Assembly: GCA_049522565.1 (NCBI GenBank)
Contig: JBEKNT010000307.1
Coordinates: forward strand, 1 to 8,323
Length of the DNA stretch: 8,323 nucleotides
DNA from: JASHVB01 sp049522565
Lineage (GTDB): Bacteria > Pseudomonadota > Alphaproteobacteria > Acetobacterales > Acetobacteraceae
Reading direction: 5' to 3'
Within the stretch, counting starts at the first letter, position 1. Each line of letters opens with the position of its first letter. The notes below the pieces were generated by a model that saw nothing but the letters and a program-made list of their open reading frames with translations, ran no database searches and was not told where the DNA came from. The position numbers and the translations under genes were made by a program. This document shows positions 1-7,071 of this stretch, in pieces.

Positions 1-2084
1 GCCTCGCCCAGCGCGCCGTCCACCGTGATCGTGCCGGCGTTGGACACCGACGCGGTGCCGGTCCCGGTCGCGGTCAGCCGCTGGCCGTTCGGGGCGATGG
101 CGAGGCTCGCACCGGCGGTGTTCAGGAGAGTCGCCGTGGCGGTGTTGGCCAGGTTGGCGCTGGCGGTGGTGCCGCTATTGAGGATCAGCGAGCCGCCGGA
201 CCACGCCATGGCGGAGGCGTTGGTCAGCGCGGCGGTGGCGAGAGTGCCGCCCGCCATGATCAGGTCGCCGGCGGTGTCGGTCAGGCTGTGCAGGGTATCG
301 CTGCCGCTGTCGTGCAGCACCTGCGGGTCGTCGGCGAAGTCGATGACGGCGTCGTTGGCGGCGCCGGGGACGACTCCGTCGGACCAGCGCGTCGGGTCGT
401 CGAAATTGCCCGGTGCATCGGTGGACCAGGCGCGGTCCGCTACCTGAAAGCCGGTGTCACTCACCTCGAACACCGTGCCACCGCCATTCGCCCCGTCCGC
501 CGCGGTCGTACCGAACAGATCTCCGGCGGCATCGGCGAGCAGACCGTTCGGATTTGCGCCGTTCAAGCCGGTGAAACTGACCAGGGTGACCGGCGTGCTG
601 GCGTAGCCGCCGGCGGTCTCGGCGATTTCGAACACCGTGCCGAGGTTGTTCGCTCCACCGTTGGCTGTCGTGCCGAACAGGTCCCCGTCGGCGTCGGCGA
701 TCAAACCGGCCCCGGGATATGCCCCGTCGGTGCCGTTGAAGCTGACCAGTGTGATCGGCGTGCTGGCATAGGTGCCACCGGTCTTGGCGATCTCGAACAC
801 CTCGCCATCGCCGTTCGCCCCGCCGCCCTGTGTTGTGCCGAACAGGTCGCCGGCGGCATCGACGATCAGACCGGCATGCGGGCTTCCCCCGTCGAAGCCG
901 TTGAAGTTGACCAGGACGGTCGGCGCGCTGGCGTAGCTGCCGCCGGTCTTGGCAATCTCGAACACCGTGCCTTCGTTGTCCGCCCCGTCGGTGTCCGTCG
1001 TGCCGAACAGGTTCCCGGCGGCGTCGGCCACCAGACCGCCATACGGGGCTCCGCCGTTGGTGCCGTTGAAGCTGACCAGCGTGGTCGGCGCGCTGGCATA
1101 GCTGCCATCGCTATAGGGTATCTCGATCACCGCGCCGTAACCGAGCGCCCCACCCCCCTCGGTCGTGGTGAACAGATCCCCGGCAGCGTCGGCGATCAGG
1201 CCGGCATATGGACCCGACCCGTTGGTGCCATTGAAGGTGACCAGGGTGGTCAGCGCGCTGGCGTAGCTGCCGTCGGTCTTGGCGATCTCGTACACCGTGC
1301 CATCGCCATTCGCCCCGCCGAAACTCGCGGTGCCGAACAGATCCCCCGAGGCGTCCGCGAACAGACCGGCACGCGGGTTGTATCCGGCGGCGGTGCTGGC
1401 GCTGGCCAGCGTGGTCGGTGTGCTGGCGTAGCCCGTGCTGGTGTTGGCGATTTCGAATATCGAGCCGTTGTCGTTCGCCGCACCGCCATATGTCGTGCCG
1501 AAGAGGTTCCCGGCGGCGTCGGCGATCAGGCCGGCCTGGGGATTTCCCCCGTCCGTCACGTCGAAGCTGACCAGGGTGGTCAGGGTTGGGCCGCTGGCCA
1601 GGCTTGCCGACTGGACGAGGGAGCCGCCGGTGGCGGCATCGACACCCGCCGGAAACGGCAGGCCAGGGCCGGCGGCGCCGCCAATAGTGACCAGGTCGCC
1701 TGTGCCAGCCAGGTCGCCCGAGTTGCCCAGGTCCGCCACGCTTGTGCTGCCGATAGACCCGGCCGCGCCGACGCCGTGCACGGTTCCACCGTTCAGCACC
1801 ACGTTGAATGACTCGATGTCGAATCGGGCAAGCGGCGGGGCGTCCGACGGTCCGACGATCGTGCCGCGGTCGCCGCTGAACACGCCGGTACCGGCCGGAT
1901 CGGTTGTGGTGCCGTTGTCGATGTCCGGTTGGAACGCGTGACCGGCGCCGATGAAGCTCGCAAGGGTGCCGTCGATCTCCACCTGGCTGGTGGTGTTCGG
2001 GACAGCGCTGCCTTGGCCATTGCCGTGCGTCGCGTAGCCGGAACCGCGACCGGCCCCGTCGCCCCAAACGATTGCGCTTCCCAT
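1..2084 (-). CDS. Large GloVer-type tandem-repeat protein, probable surface/secreted protein (C-terminus outside window)
   Basis: An open frame runs leftwards from ATG at 2084 to the window edge without a stop, giving about 694 residues. The start is supported by GGAGA (plus-strand 2091-2095) six bases upstream. Residues 1-169 are Gly/Asp/Thr-rich and begin MGSAIVWGDGAGRGSG, with no hydrophobic signal peptide. Residues about 170-545 are seven repeats of ~55 residues with the core GLIADAAGDLFGTT, then a Gly/Asn turn, GTVFEIAKT and GGSYAST. This core matches my memory of the GloVer repeat (TIGR03803, 'choice-of-anchor tandem repeat'). Next comes WSTDAPGNFDDPTRWSDG, a spacer common ahead of autotransporter- or RTX-like passenger segments, then a Thr/Ala/Asn-rich beta-prone stretch up to the edge. 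With no Sec signal visible, export by a type I system using an unseen C-terminal signal is a reasonable guess, not shown. No enzymatic motif was recognised. The gene diverges from the glycosyltransferase gene at 2237. Confidence 0.85.
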   Translation of the reverse strand, partial: MGSAIVWGDGAGRGSGYATHGNGQGSAVPNTTSQVEIDGTLASFIGAGHAFQPDIDNGTTTDPAGTGVFSGDRGTIVGPSDAPPLARFDIESFNVVLNGGTVHGVGAAGSIGSTSVADLGNSGDLAGTGDLVTIGGAAGPGLPFPAGVDAATGGSLVQSASLASGPTLTTLVSFDVTDGGNPQAGLIADAAGNLFGTTYGGAANDNGSIFEIANTSTGYASTPTTLASASTAAGYNPRAGLFADASGDLFGTASFGGANGDGTVYEIAKTDGSYASALTTLVTFNGTNGSGPYAGLIADAAGDLFTTTEGGGALGYGAVIEIPYSDGSYASAPTTLVSFNGTNGGAPYGGLVADAAGNLFGTTDTDGADNEGTVFEIAKTGGSYASAPTVLVNFNGFDGGSPHAGLIVDAAGDLFGTTQGGGANGDGEVFEIAKTGGTYASTPITLVSFNGTDGAYPGAGLIADADGDLFGTTANGGANNLGTVFEIAETAGGYASTPVTLVSFTGLNGANPNGLLADAAGDLFGTTAADGANGGGTVFEVSDTGFQVADRAWSTDAPGNFDDPTRWSDGVVPGAANDAVIDFADDPQVLHDSGSDTLHSLTDTAGDLIMAGGTLATAALTNASAMAWSGGSLILNSGTTASANLANTATATLLNTAGASLAIAPNGQRLTATGTGTASVSNAGTITVDGALGE
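450..1577 (-). repeat. Tandem array of about seven 165-bp units encoding GloVer-like repeats
   Basis: Unit starts, read on the minus strand, fall at 1577, 1412, 1247, 1082, 917, 752 and 587, a constant 165-bp (55-codon) period. The last unit has lost one codon and is cut short after VFEVSDTG. Each unit encodes TLVSFNGT, then P-x-AGLIADAAG[DN]LFGTT, a Gly-rich turn, GTVFEIAKT and SYAST. The central units (starting at 1082, 917 and 752) are closest to consensus. The first two diverge before AGL, and the third has LFTTT instead of LFGTT and IEIPYSD instead of FEIAKTG. The even period and partly degenerate edge units suggest expansion by unequal recombination. A beta-propeller-like or solenoid fold is possible but not demonstrated. 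Confidence 0.9.
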
Positions 2085-2236
2085 GCCGTTTCTCCAAATT
2101 TGATATACGAGCGAGCTATTGCGAAATCGGTAATACTGTTGAATTACTGAATATTTCTTAAACGCCCCAATCAGGCGGCGAGACGGCGCAATCAGGCCGT
2201 GGCCGGCCTTAATCTTTCGTCAACCCGCCGGCGCCT
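2085..2236. promoter_or_regulatory. Divergent intergenic region with AT-rich core
   Basis: This stretch separates the minus-strand repeat-protein gene from the plus-strand glycosyltransferase gene. Positions about 2093-2163 are clearly AT-richer than anything around them, as expected for promoter DNA. No pair of -35/-10 boxes on either strand is good enough to name. A 9-bp direct repeat (CAATCAGGC at 2168-2176 and 2189-2197) lies on the glycosyltransferase side. The repeat-protein gene has a Shine-Dalgarno sequence at its edge; the glycosyltransferase gene does not show one. Confidence 0.45.
2168..2197. repeat. Two 9-bp direct repeats, CAATCAGGC, 21 bp apart
   Basis: CAATCAGGC occurs at 2168-2176 and again at 2189-2197. 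The start-to-start spacing of 21 bp is two helical turns, which would put both copies on the same DNA face. They lie between the divergent genes, 40-70 bases upstream of the glycosyltransferase start. This could be a regulator binding site or chance; there is no independent support. Confidence 0.3.
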
Positions 2237-3226
2237 ATGCCTGCCGGCATGGAGCTCACGGTCTGCATCTGCACGCACAACCGCCCGCGCTACCTGCGTG
2301 ATTGCCTGCACGGCCTGACGCGCCAGACCACCAGCCAGGACGCCTTCGCGGTGCTGGTGGTGGACAGCGGTTCGACCGGCGACGCCCCGGCCGAGTTGGC
2401 ATTGCTCGTGGCGGCGACGCCGAACGCCAGCCTGATTCGGGTTGACCAGCCCGGCGTGTCCCTGGCGCGCAATGCCGGTGCCTGGGCCTGCCACACGCCC
2501 TACATCGCCTATATCGACGACGACGCGGTGCCGGCGGAGGACTGGGTGGCGCGCATCCTGGCGGCGCTCGGCGAAACCACATCGCCTCCGGCGGTGCTCG
2601 GGGGCCGGGTGCTGCCGGTCTGGGAAGCGCCGCTGCCGCACTGGTGGCCATCCAGCCTACGCGGCGTACTGTCGATCATCGAAACCGAGGGGCAGGGCGA
2701 GTACGGCCGCCCCGGCCTGCCCGCCGACCTTGCTCCCTACACCGTCAACATGGTGGTGAACGTGCGGTCGTTGCTCGCGCTGGGTGGCTTCGGCAGCGGG
2801 GCCGGCCGTTACGGTGCCGCATTGCTGTCCGACGAGGATGTGCAGGTCGCCTGGCGGCTGCGCCAGGCAGGGCAGTCGGTGCGTTTCGATTCCCGCATCG
2901 TCGTGCACCACCAGATCCAGGCTGCCCGTCTGACCCCGGCCTGGCTGTTGTCGCGGCTGTACTGGCAGGGTGCTTCCACCGTGCTGACCCGCCGATTGCT
3001 CCGGCACAAGGCAGAGGTGTGGCGCGAGTTGCCCCGCCGCATCGCGGTCGCCGCCCTGTGTGCCCCGGCGGGACTGCTGCCACGCCGCTCCACGCGGCTG
3101 ATCGGGGCTCGCTGGCGGCTCGCCTACGCGCTCGGCTTTATCCGGGCGGCGTTCGGCTGGCATGCCGACGCAACGGCGAAGCACGCGCCTCCCGCACCGC
3201 CAGCCAATGTCACGGCCAGCGTCTGA
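2237..3226 (+). CDS. Family 2 glycosyltransferase
   Basis: The 329-residue product is a GT-A fold family 2 glycosyltransferase, which moves a sugar from a nucleotide-sugar donor to an acceptor. Visible features are the opening strand TVCICTHNRPRYLRDCL (residues 8-24), the nucleotide-binding loop VVDSGS (41-46), QPGVSLARNAG (71-81), and the metal-binding YIDDDAVP (92-99, DDD 94-96). Further on are GGRVLPVW (122-129) with PLPHWWP (132-138), the acceptor/catalytic region LLSDEDVQVAWRLR (196-209), and HH at 224-225. The C-terminal ~100 residues are basic and moderately hydrophobic, with no clear transmembrane helix, so a cytoplasmic or membrane-associated enzyme is likely. Donor and acceptor cannot be read from sequence. 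ATG at 2237 gives the longest frame; ATG at 2249 (MELTVCICTHNR) is equally plausible, and neither has a Shine-Dalgarno sequence. The next gene, also glycan-related, follows 149 bases later on the same strand. Confidence 0.9.
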   Translation: MPAGMELTVCICTHNRPRYLRDCLHGLTRQTTSQDAFAVLVVDSGSTGDAPAELALLVAATPNASLIRVDQPGVSLARNAGAWACHTPYIAYIDDDAVPAEDWVARILAALGETTSPPAVLGGRVLPVWEAPLPHWWPSSLRGVLSIIETEGQGEYGRPGLPADLAPYTVNMVVNVRSLLALGGFGSGAGRYGAALLSDEDVQVAWRLRQAGQSVRFDSRIVVHHQIQAARLTPAWLLSRLYWQGASTVLTRRLLRHKAEVWRELPRRIAVAALCAPAGLLPRRSTRLIGARWRLAYALGFIRAAFGWHADATAKHAPPAPPANVTASV

Positions 3227-3260
3227 TCCCTGAGCGGATCGTACTTGCACCCTTGGCTGG

Positions 3261-3294
3261 ATTCCGCCTACCACCCGGGGCCCGCCCGCGGAAT
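3261..3294. repeat. Short inverted repeat between the two glycosyltransferase genes
   Basis: ATTCCGC at 3261-3267 is the reverse complement of GCGGAAT at 3288-3294, with a 20-base loop containing CCCGGGG. It lies 34 bases after the stop of the upstream gene. It could form a weak hairpin in the intergenic transcript. There is no T-tract, so a terminator role is not supported. Confidence 0.25.
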
Positions 3295-3375
3295 GTCCCT
3301 CGGGTGCCAGTCGTAACGATCGGCGGGCACGCCAGCGCATCGCTTCGCCCCTCCTCCTGAAGAGCACCCTTGCCC

Positions 3376-5067
3376 ATGCCGGCTCTCCCAGATCTACCCA
3401 ATCCCGACCTGCTGGAGCGCATACCGCTCACCGCCCGCGTGGTGCTGGACGTGGGCTGCGGCACCGCATCGCTCAGTGCCGCCTATCGCAAGCGCAACCC
3501 ACGCGCGCGGCTGCTGGGCATCGACAAGGACCCAAGCGTGGCCGCGACCGCTGTGGAGCGGCTGGACGAGCTTGCCACGGTCGATGTCGAGGACGACCCG
3601 CTGCCGTTCGACGTGCCGGAGGGCATCGACTGCATCATCTATGGCGACATCCTGGAGCACCTGCGCGATCCCTGGACGGTGCTGAAGCGCCAGGCGGAAG
3701 CGCTGACGCCGGATGGCACGATCCTGATCTGCATTCCCAACCTGGAGCACTGGAGCTTCGCCGAGAAACTGCTGCGCGGCACCTGGGACTACACGCCGAG
3801 CGGGCTGCTGGACGACACACATCTGCGCTGGTTCAGCCTGCGGAGCATGCGCGAGGGCCTGTTACAGCGCGGCTTCGTGCCATGCGACGTGCATGCGCGC
3901 GTGTTTGACCGTGAGAAGGCCAGTCAATTCGGCCAGGCGATCGCGCCCGCGCTGGCGGCACTCGGCATCGATGCCGATGAATACGCCAGACGCGCCACGC
4001 CGCTGCAATATGTCTGGCGCGTGCGCAAGACGCCGCAGCAGCGGATGACGGTCGCGGCCAACATGTTGAAGCCGGTCGGCGGGGTGTCGCATGTGCGGAT
4101 CGTGTATCCGCTGCGGGCGATGGCGACGGATCCCGCGGTCGGGACCATGCTCACGTCCGCGGTGGATGCCAAGGCGCCGGCGGACGACTCGCCGCGCATT
4201 TTCATCCTGCATCGTCCGGCTTTGTCGGGCGAACCCGGCCGCGCCATGATCCGCGCCTTCCTCGATGGCGGCTGGCTGGTGGTCACCGAGTTCGACGACC
4301 ATCCGGACTTCTTCCAGATCATGCAGGATCCGGAGCAACTCACATTCCGCGGGGTGCACGCGGTGCAGACCAGCACACGGCCCTTGGCGGCGGTGCTGCG
4401 CCAGCGCAACCCGGAGGTCGCGGTCTTCCCCAACGCTCTGGTCGGCTTGCCGGAGGTACGCAATTTCGCCGATCCGGGCAGTCTGACGGTGTTCTTCGGC
4501 GCGCTGAACCGCGAGCAGGACTGGCAGCCGCTGATTGGCGCGATCAATGCGGTGGCGGCACAGGTGGGCGAGCGGCTGCGGTTCTCCGTGGTGCATGATC
4601 GCGGCTTCTTCGATGCGTTGGAGACGCCGCACAAGCGGTTCACCGCGATGTGCGAGTACGACGCCTACATGGATCTGCTGGGCGAATGCGAAGTGTCGCT
4701 GATGCCGCTGGCGGACAACGGCTTCAATCGCGCCAAGTCGGACCTGAAGTTCGTCGAGGCCGGCGCCTGCCGTGTCGCGGCGCTCGCCAGCAACGTGGTG
4801 TACGGCGAGACGATCGAGGAGGGGCGCACCGGACTGCTGTTCCGCGACGCCACCGAGTTGCAGACCAAACTGCTGCAGTTGGTGGCGATGCCGGAGATGG
4901 CGCGCGACCTGGGCGACGCGGCGCGCGACTACGTGTCGCAGAACCGCATGCTGGCCTATCAGATCGCGCCGCGCATCGCCTGGTATCGCTCGCTCTGGGC
5001 GCGTCGCGAGGCGCTGACCGCGGCGCTGCGCGAGCGGCTGGCGGCGGTGCCCGAACCGGCGCTCTGA
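3376..5067 (+). CDS. Two-domain protein: SAM-dependent methyltransferase fused to glycosyltransferase-like domain
   Basis: The 563-residue product has two parts. Residues about 18-170 are a class I SAM methyltransferase (Methyltransf_23 style): motif I VVLDVGCGTASL (22-33), acidic motif II LLGIDKD (46-52), IIYGDILEHLRDPW (87-100) and GTILICIPNLEHW (114-126). After a linker, residues about 235-545 resemble a GT-B glycosyltransferase C-terminal half: VVTEFDDHPDFF (302-313), FPNAL (351-355), TVFFGALNREQDW (371-383), and LMPLADNGFNRAKSDLKF (442-459) leading into EAGA (461-464), where the family places donor-binding residues. Such proteins are usually found in O-antigen, capsule or flagellin-glycosylation loci, and a tailoring role on a surface glycan is inferred here. 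TTG at 3370 is a competing start, six bases upstream. GAAGAG at 3359-3364 is spaced better for TTG, but ATG is the commoner start codon. It probably shares a transcript with the gene at 2237. Confidence 0.85.
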   Translation: MPALPDLPNPDLLERIPLTARVVLDVGCGTASLSAAYRKRNPRARLLGIDKDPSVAATAVERLDELATVDVEDDPLPFDVPEGIDCIIYGDILEHLRDPWTVLKRQAEALTPDGTILICIPNLEHWSFAEKLLRGTWDYTPSGLLDDTHLRWFSLRSMREGLLQRGFVPCDVHARVFDREKASQFGQAIAPALAALGIDADEYARRATPLQYVWRVRKTPQQRMTVAANMLKPVGGVSHVRIVYPLRAMATDPAVGTMLTSAVDAKAPADDSPRIFILHRPALSGEPGRAMIRAFLDGGWLVVTEFDDHPDFFQIMQDPEQLTFRGVHAVQTSTRPLAAVLRQRNPEVAVFPNALVGLPEVRNFADPGSLTVFFGALNREQDWQPLIGAINAVAAQVGERLRFSVVHDRGFFDALETPHKRFTAMCEYDAYMDLLGECEVSLMPLADNGFNRAKSDLKFVEAGACRVAALASNVVYGETIEEGRTGLLFRDATELQTKLLQLVAMPEMARDLGDAARDYVSQNRMLAYQIAPRIAWYRSLWARREALTAALRERLAAVPEPAL

Positions 5068-5071
5068 ATTT

Positions 5072-5183
5072 TTCTCCCCCCTTCCCTTGAGGGAGGGGGG
5101 AGGGGGGGAGGGGTGCGTACATCCGCCGTCGTTGGATGTACGCACCCCTCCCCCTACCCCCTCCCTCAAGGGGAGGGGGAGAA
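5072..5183. repeat. Long imperfect palindromic element (~50-bp arms)
   Basis: The left arm (5072-5124) and right arm (5134-5183) are near-complete reverse complements around a 9-base loop (GCCGTCGTT, 5125-5133). The inner 17 bp pair perfectly (5108-5124 with 5134-5150, including GTGCGTACATCC). The outer parts are G- or C-runs with a few gaps plus a CTTGAGGG/CCCTCAAG block. The element starts five bases after the stop of the methyltransferase-glycosyltransferase gene and ends 75 bases before the patatin start. As RNA it would form a very stable hairpin that could end transcription or protect the 3' end. Composition and structure resemble the dispersed intergenic palindromes (REP/MITE-like) of many alphaproteobacteria. 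No flanking target-site duplication is obvious. Confidence 0.8.
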
Positions 5184-5258
5184 TCCGGCCACGAAAATCT
5201 CTCGCCTCCAGCGGCCTGCCGGCGCCATCCTGTGCTGCACCGCAACAGGAGTGCAAAG

Positions 5259-6440
5259 ATGGGCAAGCGACCGGTAGCCAGGCCGTCAGCGGCTGCTCCC
5301 ACTGTCGCCTTGATGCTGCAAGGCGGCGGAGCGCTGGGCGCCTACCATATCGGCGCCTACCAGGCGCTCGCGGAGCATGACCTGCATCCGGACTGGGTGT
5401 CCGGCATCTCGATCGGCGCGATCAACGCGGCGATCATCGCCGGGAGCCCGCCGGACGACCGCGTGGAGCACCTGGCCGCATGGTGGGAGGCAATTTCCTG
5501 GCCGGATCTGCCGGCGCCTCTGGCGCTGACGCCGCTACAGACGCTGCACGCCATGGCGAGCAACGCCGAGGCGCTGCTGTTCGGCCAGCCTAATTTCTTC
5601 ACCCCACGGCCGGTGAACCCCTATCTGCGCCCACCGTCCCCACCGCAGGAGGTCAGCTTCTACGACACCACGCCGCTCTTGCTCACACTGCGCCAGTTCG
5701 CGGATTTCGCGCTGATCAACCGCCGCGCCGTCCGGCTCAGCCTGGGCGCGACCAACATCGCCACCGGCGCGCTGGAATTCTTCGACAACCACCGGCAGAC
5801 GATCGGGCCGGAGCATGTGCTGGCCAGTGGCTCGCTGCCGCCGGGTTTCCCGGCCACCCTGGTGGAGGGGACGCTGTACTGGGATGGCGGATGCGTTTCC
5901 AACACGCCGCTGGACGCGGTCATCGACGCGCCCGGGCAGCCGCGCATGGTCGTGTTCCTGATCGACCTGTGGGACGCCGCCGGGCCACCGCCGGAGACGA
6001 TGAACGACGTGCTGTGGCGGGCCAAGCAGATCCAGTATGCCAGCCGCACCGCGCACCACGTCGATGGCGTGGCGACCAAGGTGAACCTGCGCCATGCGAT
6101 ACGGCTGCTGAAGGCGGCCGGGGCGCCGCAGGTGGCGGCAGTCCCCGACGATCCGGCACCGACCACGCAGCGGCTGGACATCGTGCACATCATGTATCGC
6201 CCGGCCGCTGGCGCGATCGCCAATAGCGACGCGGAGTTCTCACGCAGTTCGATCGCCGGGCGGCGGGCGGCGGGGTATCGCGACATGCAGGCCGCGCTGG
6301 CGGCGGAGCCGTGGCTGCGGCAGGAGATGCCGGCGCATCTCGGTGCGCTGGTGCACCGGGTGGAGGGGGGGACGGTGGTAACCCGGCCCGAACTCAATCT
6401 GCGGTCGCTGTCCGACCGGCCGCGCAGCACGTCTGCGTAG
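5259..6440 (+). CDS. Patatin-like phospholipase with DUF3734-type C-terminal region
   Basis: The 393-residue product is a patatin-fold serine hydrolase, expected to cleave acyl esters such as phospholipids. It shows the glycine-rich oxyanion-hole loop QGGGALGAYHIGAY (21-34), the nucleophile elbow GISIG (49-53, Ser51) and WDGG (208-211), giving the Ser51/Asp209 catalytic dyad. The part after FLIDLWDAAGPPPE (about 232 on), including LWRAKQIQYASRT and KVNLRHAI, fits the DUF3734 extension seen in bacterial patatins linked to lipid or polyhydroxyalkanoate metabolism. Length is normal and the protein looks complete. There is no signal peptide or membrane segment, so it is probably cytoplasmic. ATG at 5259 has AGGAG at 5247-5251 with a 7-base spacer. 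The frame stays open back to 5136, but that extension would translate the right arm of the palindrome and is rejected. The palindrome separates it from the gene before, so independent transcription is likely. Confidence 0.93.
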   Translation: MGKRPVARPSAAAPTVALMLQGGGALGAYHIGAYQALAEHDLHPDWVSGISIGAINAAIIAGSPPDDRVEHLAAWWEAISWPDLPAPLALTPLQTLHAMASNAEALLFGQPNFFTPRPVNPYLRPPSPPQEVSFYDTTPLLLTLRQFADFALINRRAVRLSLGATNIATGALEFFDNHRQTIGPEHVLASGSLPPGFPATLVEGTLYWDGGCVSNTPLDAVIDAPGQPRMVVFLIDLWDAAGPPPETMNDVLWRAKQIQYASRTAHHVDGVATKVNLRHAIRLLKAAGAPQVAAVPDDPAPTTQRLDIVHIMYRPAAGAIANSDAEFSRSSIAGRRAAGYRDMQAALAAEPWLRQEMPAHLGALVHRVEGGTVVTRPELNLRSLSDRPRSTSA

Positions 6441-6461
6441 GCCGCGCAGCACGTCCGCCCA
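6418..6461 (+). repeat. 22-bp tandem duplication across the patatin stop codon
   Basis: GGCCGCGCAGCACGTCTGC (6418-6436) is followed 22 bases later by GGCCGCGCAGCACGTCCGC (6440-6458), 18 of 19 positions identical. The first copy encodes the last residues of the patatin (RPRSTSA), and the TAG stop (6438-6440) spans the junction. The second copy is out of frame and downstream of the stop. This looks like a recent slippage duplication; whether the original stop lay further on cannot be told. Confidence 0.7.
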
Positions 6462-7050
6462 GGGCGCGAGAGGCGAGCCCCGGCGCGCCGGCCCGGGGAT
6501 CAGCGCGGTGCGCCGGGTACGGGACGTGACGCGTGGCCCTCACCGCGCGATGTCCGCTCGCCTCGTCGCGGCGGTCCGCGGCGCGGCACAACCCCAGGCT
6601 GTAGGGGGTCGGTTCCTTCGCGGCGATCCCCGGGGCGAGCGTCCGTGGCAGCGCGCCGTCGCCGCCGATTTCGTGGTGGGCTGTAATGAATCCTGACAAC
6701 CCCGCTGGCCGGCGGTCCGTCGCCACCGGCACGTCATCACGATTTGTAACGTCAGCTTCGCACCCGCATCGGCGCGCCTGCGCGCCCTCGCCGATGCCAG
6801 AAATCCGCTGTCAGCGTCGCGGGTTTTACGATTCTGGAGCATCACCATGGGGAGCCGATCGAGCAGCGGCAGGCGCGGCGGCCGGGCGCGTCACCGGCGC
6901 TGGCAGGACGAGACAGCCATACGGATCGGTCGTGCAGGCATGGCCCAAATGATCCCGAATGCGACTGAATCTATCAAACCGCAAATAAGGCGTTCGATTC
7001 CGGGGGCCGAACAACCGCACCCAATGGATTTTCCCCGACCGCGCGCCAAA
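6462..7050. other. Gene-poor intergenic stretch
   Basis: About 590 bases without a supportable gene. Short open frames exist on both strands, but their codon use is unlike the neighbouring genes and no family was recognised. The left part (to about 6680) is very GC-rich. From about 6930 the DNA becomes noticeably AT-richer toward the sigma-54 promoter. GGAG at 6836-6839 before ATG at 6847 looks like a start site, but the 98-codon frame it opens is rich in Arg, uses rare codons in its second half and runs through the promoter. No RNA gene could be recognised. Confidence 0.6.
6478..6498 (+). terminator. Possible GC-rich hairpin after the patatin gene
   Basis: CCCCGG (6478-6483) can pair with CCGGGG (6493-6498) around a 9-base loop, 38 bases after the stop codon. 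There is no following T-run, so this is not a standard intrinsic terminator. In DNA this GC-rich such hairpins are also expected by chance. Confidence 0.25.
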
Positions 7051-7071
7051 TCTGTCAGAAAATCTTACAGA
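7051..7071. promoter_or_regulatory. Candidate activator-binding dyad upstream of the sigma-54 promoter
   Basis: TCTGT (7051-7055) and ACAGA (7067-7071) form an inverted repeat separated by 11 bases. The centre (7061) is about 85 bases upstream of the expected transcription start near 7146, a normal distance for a sigma-54 enhancer-binding protein. Such sites are often TGT-N10/11-ACA dyads. The arms are only five bases, so chance is a real alternative. Confidence 0.35.

Noticed and set aside
288..1811. 507-codon open frame on the plus strand
   Set aside because: It is antisense to the GloVer repeat array, and its own internal repetitiveness merely mirrors the 165-bp units. The minus-strand frame has a recognised repeat family, a ribosome binding site and extends over the full 2084 bases.
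3862..5256. 464-codon minus-strand frame opposite the methyltransferase-glycosyltransferase gene
   Set aside because: It is an antisense shadow that begins inside the palindrome-flanking region and is rich in His/Arg. The plus-strand frame has clear methyltransferase and glycosyltransferase motifs.
5136..5258. N-terminal extension of the patatin gene from ATG at 5136
   Set aside because: The added codons would translate the right arm of the palindrome into a low-complexity Pro/Gly-rich segment. ATG at 5259 has AGGAG at proper spacing and gives a normal patatin N-terminus.
6394..6732. 112-codon minus-strand frame overlapping the patatin 3' end
   Set aside because: No ribosome binding site or domain is apparent, it overlaps a confident gene on the other strand, and long spurious frames are expected at this GC content.
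6992..7025. tRNA-like T-loop (GTTCGATTCC followed by ACCCA-like end)
   Set aside because: The bases flanking TTCGATT do not pair to form a T-stem, and no acceptor, D or anticodon arms can be drawn upstream.
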